Source: an uncultured Blautia sp. (GTDB taxonomy: Bacteria; Bacillota; Clostridia; Lachnospirales; Lachnospiraceae). From it: a stretch of DNA of 37,009 nucleotides. A program made the translations under genes and the position numbers. Of the stretch, positions 8,054 to 15,159 are shown one piece after another (the first letter of the stretch is position 1; every line of letters begins with the position of its first letter). A model generated the notes under the pieces. It worked only from the letters and a program-made list of their open reading frames with translations, ran no database searches and was not told the DNA's origin. The stretch covers positions 1 through 37,009 of the forward strand of contig CAKROE010000016.1 in NCBI GenBank assembly GCA_934371915.1, given 5' to 3'.

Positions 8054-9034
8054 ATGAGTGTACTGATAATTTTTATTCAAAAAGCAATTGTCCAGGGCAT
8101 CTGTATTCTGTATGGTGCGCTTGGGGAGATTATGACAGAAAAATCCGGCAACCTGAATCTTGGTATTCCGGGAATCATGTATATGGGCGGTATTGCCGGA
8201 CTGATGGGAGCTTTCCTTTATGAAAAAGACAATCCGGATCCCAATGCTTTTATAGGTGTACTGATTTCTTTTGTGTGTGCATTTGCATGCGCTATGATCG
8301 GAGGTCTGATCTACAGTATCCTGACGATCACGCTTCGTGTAAATCAGAATGTAACCGGTCTTGCACTGACCATTTTTGGTACAGGGTTTGGTAACTTCTT
8401 CGGTGGTTCCATTTCCAAACTTGCAGGTGGTGTCGGACAGATTTCCGTAAAAGTGACCGGAAGTGCCTATACAGCCAAAATCCCGGGACTTTCAAAGATT
8501 CCGGTGATCGGTGATATTTTATTTAATTATGGCTTTATGACATATCTTTGTGTGATCGCAGCGGTTGTACTGTCTTTCTTCTTATTTAAAACAAGAGCGG
8601 GACTGAACCTTCGTGCAATTGGGGAAAATCCGGGAACTGCGGATGCAGCAGGTATCAATGTTATCAAATATAAATATCTGTCTACCTGCATCGGCGCAGG
8701 TCTTGCAGGTCTTGGCGGACTCTATTTCGTCATGGAATATTCCGGTGGAACATGGACAGACAATGGATTCGGTGACCGTGGATGGCTTGCTGTTGCGCTT
8801 GTAATCTTTGCACTGTGGAAACCGTTGAATGCAATCTGGGGCGCATTCCTTTTTGGAGCACTTTATATTCTGTATCTGTATATCCCGGGACTGGGACGAA
8901 GCATGCAGGAAGTGTTCAAGGCATTGCCGTATGTGGTAACGATCATTGTACTTGTGTTTACAAGCTTCCGAAAGAAGAAGGAACATCAGCCGCCGGCTGC
9001 GCTGGGATTACCGTATTTTAGAGAGGAAAGATAA
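8054..9034 (+). CDS. ABC permease 2 of the BMP-type importer
   Basis: A 326-residue membrane protein, the second channel subunit. Family features include GEIMTEKSGNLNLGIPGIM near the N-terminus, LRVNQNVTGLALTIFGTG, and RAIGENPGTADAAGINV. AGGAGG lies 8 nt before the ATG, and the gap to the preceding gene is 12 bp, so it is in the same operon. Hairpin element B1 begins one base after its stop codon, so any original terminator has been replaced or displaced by the element. Confidence 0.93.
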   Translation: MSVLIIFIQKAIVQGICILYGALGEIMTEKSGNLNLGIPGIMYMGGIAGLMGAFLYEKDNPDPNAFIGVLISFVCAFACAMIGGLIYSILTITLRVNQNVTGLALTIFGTGFGNFFGGSISKLAGGVGQISVKVTGSAYTAKIPGLSKIPVIGDILFNYGFMTYLCVIAAVVLSFFLFKTRAGLNLRAIGENPGTADAAGINVIKYKYLSTCIGAGLAGLGGLYFVMEYSGGTWTDNGFGDRGWLAVALVIFALWKPLNAIWGAFLFGALYILYLYIPGLGRSMQEVFKALPYVVTIIVLVFTSFRKKKEHQPPAALGLPYFREER

Positions 9035-9035
9035 G

Positions 9036-9353
9036 GATAAAGTATTCCCGGTGAGGGGGATTGAAAGTAAATGAACTCCGGGCAGGGTGTTTTATGAATC
9101 ATCCTCTGGATCTGTCTCAATTCAGAACTTCTAAGGTACCATGGTGTACAGAACTTTGCTAAAAACGATACAGAAAATGCAGAACTCGCTGACGCTCAGA
9201 CAGCAGCATTTTCTGTATCAACGCAAAAACCTGTACAACCAGGAACCTTTACGAAGTTCTTCAGGCGAGACATCACCAGAGGATAATTATAAAATCTCCT
9301 GGCTGGAGTTTTTACATTCATCCCACCGCACCGGACTTTATCTGAAATAGCGG
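9036..9353. repeat. Long hairpin repeat element B, copy 1
   Basis: It matches element B copy 2 at a constant offset of 1215 bp with about 10 differences in 318 bp and no indels. The unit is itself an imperfect palindrome. CCGGTGAGGGGG near the left end pairs with the CCCACCGCACCGG segment. ATCCTCTGG pairs with CCAGAGGAT, GAACTTC with GAAGTTC, and GATACAGAAAATGC (9166-9179) with GCATTTTCTGTATC. The apical loop on the minus strand reads TGTCTGAGCGTCAGCGAGTT, the motif also capping elements A and C. The 69-codon ORF inside has no ribosome site and mostly amino-acid-changing differences between copies, so it is not taken as a gene. Confidence 0.85.
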
Positions 9354-9612
9354 TGTAGCCGTGGGTGGGAAGAAAATTAAAGTTTTATAAAGTCTGTTGA
9401 AATGTGATAGTACAAATGGTACTATAAATCTGAAAAGAGTAATGAAGCAGTCATCAGAAAGCATTTTTTCTAAAGTTCAAGACAGGTGTGTCGTCTATTT
9501 TTATTCATTTCATGGATTAATGTTATTGAATTCAATCCCCAAAAGAGAAATTAAGTAATGGAATATAGTAATTGGCAGTTTTTGGTCTTTGCAACCGCAG
9601 GAGGGGTGGTCT
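9354..9612 (+). other. Leader of the orphan gene, with a short palindrome
   Basis: ATAGTAC (9407-9413) and GTACTAT (9419-9425) form a perfect 7-bp inverted repeat with a 5-nt loop, a possible operator or small hairpin. At 9365-9370 GTGGGA can pair with TCCCAC at the right end of element B1. No confident promoter was found. The A+T-rich stretch up to the ribosome site at 9599-9605 holds nothing else I recognise. Confidence 0.45.
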
Positions 9613-10122
9613 ATGGCAAAAAGCAGAAATGTAAGTATTATTGAAGATCTAAATGGAGATAGAATTGTTGTTATAAATGACATCATTTTTAAAGGAAAAC
9701 GAAAAATTAAATGGAATGATGTAGAAGAGTATTTGCAACGGTATGTCGGAGAATTCTATGAAATAGCAGATACGAAGGAAATTATTTACATTGGTATGGA
9801 TTTGCCGGATGAATATGCAAATTCTAATTATACGCACAGACTGAAAGGGACAAGTGCAAAAGCAAAGGCGAATGCGGCACAGGGAATTCCTGAAATGATA
9901 GAAATTGCGACAGAAAAACTATATGAAGAAAACAAAAAGGAAAAGCATAGTAAAGATGCAAAATATGGGTGGTATAAATATGAAAGCAAATTTGCGCTGC
10001 CTGTATATGACAGAAGTGGAAATGTGGAGAGATACAATGTTTTTGATGCGCTAATGGTGATAAGATGCTCGAAAGAACACAAGATGTATTTATATGATAT
10101 TATAGAAATAAAAAAGAAATGA
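9613..10122 (+). CDS. Orphan 169-residue protein, possible PBECR-like domain
   Basis: A soluble protein with no signal peptide or membrane segment. I start it at ATG 9613, with AGGAGGGG 8 nt upstream, instead of an upstream TTG. It is rich in K, E, Y and I. A first half with VVINDIIFKGKRKIKW and EIIYIGMDLPDEYANS is followed by a basic segment (HRLKGTSAKAKANAAQG), then GWYKYESKFALPVYD and a C-terminal KMYLYDIIEIKKK. From memory the closing pattern resembles C-terminal domains of phage or mobile-element proteins of the PBECR group (barnase/EndoU/RelE-like nuclease folds); this is weak and unverified. It stands alone between two copies of repeat element B and has lower GC than its neighbours, which suggests acquisition. 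Its function is unknown. Confidence 0.75.
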   Translation: MAKSRNVSIIEDLNGDRIVVINDIIFKGKRKIKWNDVEEYLQRYVGEFYEIADTKEIIYIGMDLPDEYANSNYTHRLKGTSAKAKANAAQGIPEMIEIATEKLYEENKKEKHSKDAKYGWYKYESKFALPVYDRSGNVERYNVFDALMVIRCSKEHKMYLYDIIEIKKK

Positions 10123-10171
10123 GATATCTTTTCAGGTTATGAACCGTACTCAGTAAAAGAACTCATTTCTT
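10114..10171 (+). other. Inverted repeat over the stop codon of the orphan gene
   Basis: AAGAAATGAG (10114-10123) and CTCATTTCTT (10162-10171) are exact complements separated by 38 nt. It could close a weak terminator-like hairpin, but no proper U-tract follows. A second small stem lies at 10222-10248 (GTTGCTGTGAAC with GTGAACAGTAAC). Confidence 0.4.
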
Positions 10172-10250
10172 ACTTTATAAGTATAAGACAAGGGAAAATG
10201 TATGTCAATAAATTTTGACCAAGTTGCTGTGAACGGAGTGAACAGTAACA

Positions 10251-10568
10251 GATAAAGGATTCCCGGTGAGGGGGATTGAAAGTAAATGAACTCCGGGCAG
10301 GGTGTTTTATGAATCATCCTCTGGATCTGTCTCAATTCAGAACTTCTAAGGTACCATGGTGTACAGAACTTTGCTAAAAACGATACAGAAAATGCAGAAC
10401 TCGCTGACGCTCAGACAGCAGCATTTTCTGTATCAACGCAAAAACCTGTACAACCAGGAACCTTTACGAAGTTCTTCAGGCGAGACAGCACCAGAGGATG
10501 ATTATAAAATCTCCTGGCTGGAATTTTTACATTCATCTCCCCGCACCGGACTTTATCCCGAGTAGCGG
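10251..10568. repeat. Long hairpin repeat element B, copy 2
   Basis: The second copy of the self-complementary 318-bp unit, in the same orientation as copy 1, immediately before element C. Most differences from copy 1 cluster in the right 100 bp. At the right edge TCCCAC of copy 1 is TCTCCC here, and the downstream partner changes from GTGGGA (9365-9370) to GGGAGA (10578-10583). These two compensatory changes suggest that this stem is maintained. Confidence 0.85.
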
Positions 10569-10591
10569 CGCCGCCGCGGGAGAAGCTGCCT

Positions 10592-10864
10592 ATAAACATA
10601 TCGGATACAGAACGTTATTGTCGGAGATATCAGGAAGGATGGCGCTCATGTGCAGAGGACAGGAAATGCTTGCGAGGCTTTCGTTATGACGTGCAGGCAA
10701 GCTGTCGCCATCAAGCCCATTGTTTGAGGCGAAGCCGAGTTTGGGCGACTGGCGGCAAATAGGCGCGTGCACGTCATAGAAAACGTAGCACCATTTAATG
10801 TTCCTGTACATGAGATGCCGCCTTCCGTAACATCCCACAGCCGTTTCCGTGTCCGATATGTTTA
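10592..10864. repeat. Long imperfect hairpin element C
   Basis: AAACATATCGGA at the left end (10594) is matched by TCCGATATGTTT at the right end (10852-10863). Inside, GGAAGG with CCTTCC, CTCATGTGCAG with CTGTACATGAG, and TATGACGTGCA with TGCACGTCATA pair in order, leaving small internal loops. The apex (about 10719-10742) reads ATTGTTTGAGGCGAAGCCGAGTTTGGG, almost the apex of element A with a longer GGC-GAA-GCC stem. It lies between repeat B2 and the ribU promoter. ORFs inside run through the palindrome and have no ribosome sites. Confidence 0.8.
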
Positions 10865-10917
10865 ACAGCCAGTTTTCCCCTTTCGTCATATTCTACACTC
10901 CATTTTCAAATTTTATA

Positions 10918-10946
10918 TTGCAATCTCATAAAGTTAGATATATAAT
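10918..10946 (+). promoter_or_regulatory. Promoter of the ribU riboswitch transcript
   Basis: TTGCAA at 10918-10923, a 17-bp spacer and TATAAT at 10941-10946, about 25 bp before the riboswitch begins. Confidence 0.8.
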
Positions 10947-10975
10947 ACAGTCATGTAAAAGAAAATTCTTCGGGG

Positions 10976-11106
10976 CAGGGTGACTGAACACAAATCAGAA
11001 TTCCCTACCGGCGGTAAAGTCCGCGACCCGCGTAAAGCGGCTGATCCGGTGACTGATCACAAGTCAGAATTCCGGAACCGACAGTAAAGTCTGGATGAGA
11101 GAAGAA
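10976..11106 (+). ncRNA. FMN riboswitch (RFN element)
   Basis: The conserved RFN blocks are all present in order: TTCGGGGCAGGGTG, ATTCCCTACCGGCGGTAAAG, TCCGCGACCC, GGTGACTGAT, ATTCCGGAACCGACAGTAAAG, and TCTGGATGAGAGAAG. This aptamer binds flavin mononucleotide. A terminator hairpin follows at 11133-11161 and the riboflavin transporter gene after that, so FMN would cause premature termination. Confidence 0.97.
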
Positions 11107-11132
11107 CACGAATAATTCATACGTGCTCATTA

Positions 11133-11161
11133 CCCCGGGAAGAAACTTCCGGGGATTTTTT
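11133..11161 (+). terminator. Riboswitch-controlled terminator
   Basis: CCCCGGGAAG pairs with CTTCCGGGG (one bulged G) and is followed by ATTTTTT. It is the expression platform of the FMN riboswitch, about 90 bp before the ribU start. Confidence 0.92.
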
Positions 11162-11250
11162 ATGCATGAGAAAGCCAACCGACAGAACCTTTCTAAGGCA
11201 TAGCGTAGAATTTTCTTTTAAAAAAAGAATAATTCAAAGGAGAGACAAGT

Positions 11251-11886
11251 ATGAGTGAACAGGTTTTAAGAAATGGAAACGTAATGGAAAGAAGCCGCAC
11301 CAGAACGATCACACAGATCGCAATGCTGGGCGCGCTGGCAGGAGTATTAATGAATTTTGAGTTTCCGATTCCATTCCTGGCACCATCTTTTTATCAGTTG
11401 GATTTCTCAGAGATCCCGGTACTGGTAGGATCTTTTGCAATGGGTCCACTGGCAGGCGTACTGATCGAACTGGTAAAAATTCTGGTGCATCTGGTAACAA
11501 AAGGAACTATGACAGCAGGAGTCGGTGATGTGGCAAACTTCATCTTCGGATGTACATTTGTAGTACCGGCAGGTCTGATCTACAGACTGCATAACACAAA
11601 GAGCCGCAAACATGCTGTACTCGGAATGGCAGCAGGAACGCTCCTTACAACAGCAGCAGCATGCCTGATGAATGCCTTTGTACTTCTTCCGGCATATGGC
11701 AAAGCATTTGGAATGCCGATCGAGGCATTTATTGAAATGGGAGCCGCAGTAAATTCTTCCGTACACAGCCTTCTCGGTTTTGTGGCACTGATTATTGTTC
11801 CATTTAACTTATTTAAATATATCCTCACTTCCGTAATCGTATTCTTTATTTATAAGAGAATCCGTGTTATCCTTAAGGGAGACTGA
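11251..11886 (+). CDS. ribU: Riboflavin ECF transporter S component RibU
   Basis: A 211-residue membrane protein with about six membrane segments. It would capture riboflavin and work with the shared energy-coupling module (EcfA, EcfA', EcfT), which is not in this window. Family marks are the arginine-rich N-terminus, YQLDFSEIPVLVGSFAMGP, the KGTMTAGVGDVANFIFG segment and a long hydrophobic C-terminus. The start follows AAAGGAGAG. Regulation by the FMN riboswitch upstream confirms the substrate. A terminator follows the stop codon, so it is a single-gene unit. Confidence 0.96.
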   Translation: MSEQVLRNGNVMERSRTRTITQIAMLGALAGVLMNFEFPIPFLAPSFYQLDFSEIPVLVGSFAMGPLAGVLIELVKILVHLVTKGTMTAGVGDVANFIFGCTFVVPAGLIYRLHNTKSRKHAVLGMAAGTLLTTAAACLMNAFVLLPAYGKAFGMPIEAFIEMGAAVNSSVHSLLGFVALIIVPFNLFKYILTSVIVFFIYKRIRVILKGD

Positions 11887-11892
11887 TCATGT

Positions 11893-11934
11893 CAGCCTGC
11901 AGGCCGTATCATCATATGGCTGCAGGCTGTTTTA
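11893..11934 (+). terminator. Terminator after ribU
   Basis: CAGCCTGCAG(G)CC pairs with GGCTGCAGGCTG, followed by TTTT. It occupies what would be the 5' part of the longest possible NUDIX reading frame, which argues for the later NUDIX start. Confidence 0.85.
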
Positions 11935-11975
11935 AAAAGATGTATGTTATACTTCATGCAGAAAAGAGGAAACCT

Positions 11976-12584
11976 ATGGGAAAGATTCATAATGTAGAAA
12001 AAATGACCGACAACCGTTTTGTTAATCTGTATCATGTAGATGCGACCAGCGTACACAACACTCCGGTATCATATTATGTGGCATCCAGGGCGAAAGATGT
12101 ACCTTCATTGAAACTTAAGACCGGGCGTAACGATCCGGATGGTGTGATCATCTACAGCATTTATGGAGAAAAAAGGGACAAAGTCGTTCTGGTGCGCCAG
12201 TACCGCTATACACTTGGCGACTACATTTATGAATTCCCGGCAGGTCTGGTAGAGCCGAACGAAGATTTTCATGAAGGGGCTGTCCGTGAGATGTATGAAG
12301 AAACCGGACTGAAATTCGAACCTCTGAAAGTCAATCCGGCATTTGAAAAGCCATACTTTACAACGGTTGGTATGACTGACGAATCATGCGCGACAGTTTA
12401 TGGATACGCAAGCGGTGAGATCAGCAAGGAAGCACAGGAAGATTCCGAAGAAATCGAAGTCGTCCTGGCAGACCGCAATGAAGTAAAACGAATCCTCAAA
12501 GAAGAGCGAGTGGCAATCATGTGTGCGTATATGCTGATGCACTTTCTCAAAGATGAAGAACCATTTGCATTCCTTGAAGACTGA
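11976..12584 (+). CDS. NUDIX hydrolase, ADP-ribose pyrophosphatase-like
   Basis: A 202-residue cytoplasmic enzyme likely to split ADP-ribose or a similar nucleoside diphosphate derivative. The Nudix box is complete: G90, E96, R104-E105, E108-E109, G111, preceded by EFPAG as in the ADP-ribose pyrophosphatase group. I start it at ATG 11976 (MGKIHNVEKM) with AAGAGGA upstream; an earlier in-frame ATG at 11889 would translate the ribU terminator hairpin. A TATGTTATACT stretch before the start may be its -10 region. It stands alone; the substrate is inferred from the family only. Confidence 0.9.
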   Translation: MGKIHNVEKMTDNRFVNLYHVDATSVHNTPVSYYVASRAKDVPSLKLKTGRNDPDGVIIYSIYGEKRDKVVLVRQYRYTLGDYIYEFPAGLVEPNEDFHEGAVREMYEETGLKFEPLKVNPAFEKPYFTTVGMTDESCATVYGYASGEISKEAQEDSEEIEVVLADRNEVKRILKEERVAIMCAYMLMHFLKDEEPFAFLED

Positions 12585-12596
12585 GGACAGACTGCA

Positions 12597-12689
12597 TATT
12601 ATACCAGATGTGAAATGACTCCCACCTCTGTAGGTGACGAGCAACAAATCAGTATCAGTGGTGGGAGTCAATCCCCCATCTGATATAGC
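12597..12689. other. Hairpin after the NUDIX gene
   Basis: TGACTCCCACC (12613-12623) pairs with GGTGGGAGTCA (12659-12669). An outer stem, TATACCAGATG with CATCTGATATA, is separated from it by a small internal loop. There is no T-tract on either side, so it is not a standard terminator. The apex differs from that of elements A-C. Confidence 0.65.
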
Positions 12690-12776
12690 CTCCGGCAGGA
12701 TTGCAGTCGAAATATACCGATGCATAAAAGGTATAAAAAAACATCATAAAAACTATAAAATTACAAAAAGAGCGGG

Positions 12777-12806
12777 TTGACAAATTCTTTGAGACCATGT
12801 TATATT
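12777..12806 (+). promoter_or_regulatory. Promoter of the PTS operon
   Basis: TTGACA at 12777-12782 and TATATT at 12801-12806 (18-bp spacer, or 17 bp to TTATAT). The transcript would start near 12813, just before the predicted antiterminator. Confidence 0.75.
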
Positions 12807-12810
12807 CTAT

Positions 12811-12891
12811 TTGGTTGTAGTGTGTAACTCGATTTAGGAGGCATTAACTATACATAACAAGGAGTGTTTATGTATATTAGTGTCTTTTTTT
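12811..12891 (+). promoter_or_regulatory. Probable RNA antiterminator (RAT) overlapping a terminator
   Basis: A terminator is clear: TATACATAACA (12849-12859) pairs with TGTTTATGTATA (12865-12876), followed after TTAGTGTC by a run of seven T. Just upstream, GGTTGTAGTGTG ... AGGAGGCATTAACTA has the layout of BglG/LicT/GlcT RAT sites, and its 3' side runs into the left arm of the terminator, so the two folds exclude each other. The antiterminator protein gene lies directly after EIICBA. The RAT assignment is inference; the terminator is seen directly. Confidence 0.65.
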
Positions 12892-12963
12892 GTACAAAAA
12901 CCGGTTAAAAAGCGCTTTTATATGTACTCACTTCTGGAAAAATATACAGAAGGAGAGTCTCAA

Positions 12964-15132
12964 ATGAAAGACAAGATTTTTAGTGTTTTACAGCGAGTAG
13001 GAAGAAGTTTTATGCTCCCGATCGCGATCCTTCCGGTAGCCGGACTTCTTCTTGGTATCGGAAGTTCTTTCACAAATGCAACAACGATCGAGACATACGG
13101 ACTGACAAAGATCCTGGGTGACGGAACACTGCTTCATTCCCTGCTGGTGATCATGAACAGTGTCGGAAGTGCAGTATTTAATAACCTTCCGCTGATCTTT
13201 GCAGTTGGTGTTGCCATTGGTATGGCACAAAAAGAAAAAGAAGTCGCAGCTTTATCCTCAGTAATTGCATTTTTCGTAATGAATACAGCAATCAATGCGA
13301 TGCTGACGATCACAGGACAGATCCTCGATAATGGCGAGATCGCAGAAAATGTTCTGGAAGGAACAATCACTTCTGTCTGCGGTATTCAGTCCTTACAGAT
13401 GGGTGTGTTTGGCGGTATTATCGTAGGTCTGGGAGTAGCAGCCCTGCATAACAGATTCTACAAGATACAGCTTCCGAATGCGTTGTCATTCTTTGGAGGA
13501 ACCCGTTTTGTACCGATCATTTCCACAATTGTGTACATGTTTGTCGGAATTCTTCTTTACTTCGTATGGCCGGTAGTTCAGACCGGAATCTATGCTCTGG
13601 GCGGTCTGGTAACAGGCTCCGGCTATGTGGGAACATTGATTTTTGGCCTGATCAAACGTGCATTGATTCCATTCGGTCTGCATCACGTATTCTATATGCC
13701 ATTCTGGCAGACAGCCGTTGGCGGTACGATGGAAGTAGCAGGACAGATGGTACAGGGCGGTCAGAATATTTTCTTTGCGCAGCTTGCTGACTCTGCAAAC
13801 ATTGCACATTTCAGCGCAGACGCGACAAGATATTTCTCCGGAGAATTTATTTTTATGATCTTCGGTCTTCCGGGTGCGGCACTTGCTATGTATCAGTGTG
13901 CAAAACCTGAGAAGAAAAAAGCAGCAGGAGGTCTTCTTCTGTCTGCAGCACTTGCATGTATGGCAACCGGAATTACCGAGCCGCTGGAATTTTCCTTCCT
14001 TTTCGTGGCTCCGGCACTGTTTGCTGTTCAGGTTGTTCTGGCAGGTACGGCATACATGATCGCACATATGCTGAATATCGCTGTAGGACTGACTTTCTCC
14101 GGCGGTCTCCTCGACTTTTTCCTGTTTGGTATTCTTCAGGGAAATGCAAAGACAAGCTGGGTAAGAGTCATCCCGGTTGGAATTATTTATTTCTTCTTAT
14201 ATTATTTCATTTTCAAATTCATGATCAAAAAGTTCGATTTCAAAACTCCTGGTCGTGAAGATGATGATGTAGAAACAAAGCTTTATACAAAGGCTGATGT
14301 AAATGCCCGCAGAGAAGCACAGGACGGTGAGGGCGGAGCTGTGATTTCCGATCCTGTCAGTGAGGCAATCACACGAGGCCTTGGCGGTAAGAAAAATATC
14401 AATGATGTAGACTGCTGTGCAACACGTCTTCGCTGCACAGTGAAGGATGCATCTCTGGTAAATGATGGTATCTTAAAGGCAACAGGTGCATCCGGTGTCG
14501 TACACAAGGGACTTGGTGTTCAGGTCATTTACGGACCGAATGTAACCGTGATCAAATCAAATCTTGAAGATTATCTGGAAACAGCACCGGACACTCTGGA
14601 AACACCGGCAGAAACTTCTGAGGCAGCACCGGAAAGTGAACAGAAAGAAGAAGCTGAGCGTAAAGTCATTGACCGCATTGTGATCTCAAGCCCGATCACA
14701 GGTGTGGCAGCAGATCTTGCAACTGCACCGGATGAGGCTTTTGCTGAGAAAATGATGGGTGACGGCGCAGTGGTTACACCGGAAGATCCGTATGTACGCG
14801 CTCCGGAAGACGGAGAAGTTGCCTTTGTCTTCGATACCAAACATGCAATCGGATTTGTAACAGAATCCGGAATCAGTCTTCTGATTCATGTGGGAATTGA
14901 TACTGTTAAATTAAATGGTGAGGGATTTGAGGCACTGGTAGAAAGTGGTCAGGAAGTGAAGAAGGGAGATCCGATGCTGAAACTGGATCTCGACTATCTG
15001 AGCAAAAATGCACCTTCTATTGTTTCTCCTGTTCTTTGTACAGAACTGGAGGATAACCAGAGAATCCATCTGCTGAATGAGGGTCAGGTCAAAGCCGGAG
15101 AACCGCTTTTCGAAATCGAGGTTCTTCAGTAA
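12964..15132 (+). CDS. ptsG: PTS EIICBA permease, glucose/N-acetylglucosamine family
   Basis: A 722-residue membrane enzyme that imports and phosphorylates a hexose. Domain order is IIC (about 1-420, about ten membrane segments, with TGITEPLEFSFLF), IIB (about 460-550) with active Cys485 in CCATRLR, and IIA (about 580-722) with phosphorylated His642 in LLIHVGIDTV and partner His627. I start it at MKDKIFSVLQ (12964), with AAGGAG upstream; an earlier in-frame start at 12880 falls inside the leader terminator. The antiterminator gene follows 27 bp downstream, then HPr and EI. Glucose is the likeliest substrate because of the GlcT/LicT-type control, but glucosamine, GlcNAc or maltose cannot be excluded. 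Confidence 0.93.
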   Translation: MKDKIFSVLQRVGRSFMLPIAILPVAGLLLGIGSSFTNATTIETYGLTKILGDGTLLHSLLVIMNSVGSAVFNNLPLIFAVGVAIGMAQKEKEVAALSSVIAFFVMNTAINAMLTITGQILDNGEIAENVLEGTITSVCGIQSLQMGVFGGIIVGLGVAALHNRFYKIQLPNALSFFGGTRFVPIISTIVYMFVGILLYFVWPVVQTGIYALGGLVTGSGYVGTLIFGLIKRALIPFGLHHVFYMPFWQTAVGGTMEVAGQMVQGGQNIFFAQLADSANIAHFSADATRYFSGEFIFMIFGLPGAALAMYQCAKPEKKKAAGGLLLSAALACMATGITEPLEFSFLFVAPALFAVQVVLAGTAYMIAHMLNIAVGLTFSGGLLDFFLFGILQGNAKTSWVRVIPVGIIYFFLYYFIFKFMIKKFDFKTPGREDDDVETKLYTKADVNARREAQDGEGGAVISDPVSEAITRGLGGKKNINDVDCCATRLRCTVKDASLVNDGILKATGASGVVHKGLGVQVIYGPNVTVIKSNLEDYLETAPDTLETPAETSEAAPESEQKEEAERKVIDRIVISSPITGVAADLATAPDEAFAEKMMGDGAVVTPEDPYVRAPEDGEVAFVFDTKHAIGFVTESGISLLIHVGIDTVKLNGEGFEALVESGQEVKKGDPMLKLDLDYLSKNAPSIVSPVLCTELEDNQRIHLLNEGQVKAGEPLFEIEVLQ

Positions 15133-15159
15133 GAGCCGCCCGGATGGGGAAAGATACGG

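Noticed and set aside
9141..10565. A 69-codon ORF present twice (9141-9350 and 10356-10565), looking like a conserved small protein.
   Set aside because: It runs through the arms and tip of the element B hairpin and has no ribosome site. The differences between copies mostly change amino acids (S/A, N/D, H/P, LK/PE) with only one silent change, so the DNA or RNA fold explains the conservation better than a protein.
10411..10889. Overlapping ORFs at 10411-10599, 10498-10689 and 10590-10889.
   Set aside because: They cross elements B2 and C on both strands without start signals; the palindromic structure accounts for the open frames.
11889..11975. A 29-residue N-terminal extension of the NUDIX protein.
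   Set aside because: It would translate the ribU terminator hairpin, starts 2 bp after the ribU stop codon, and is not part of the NUDIX fold.
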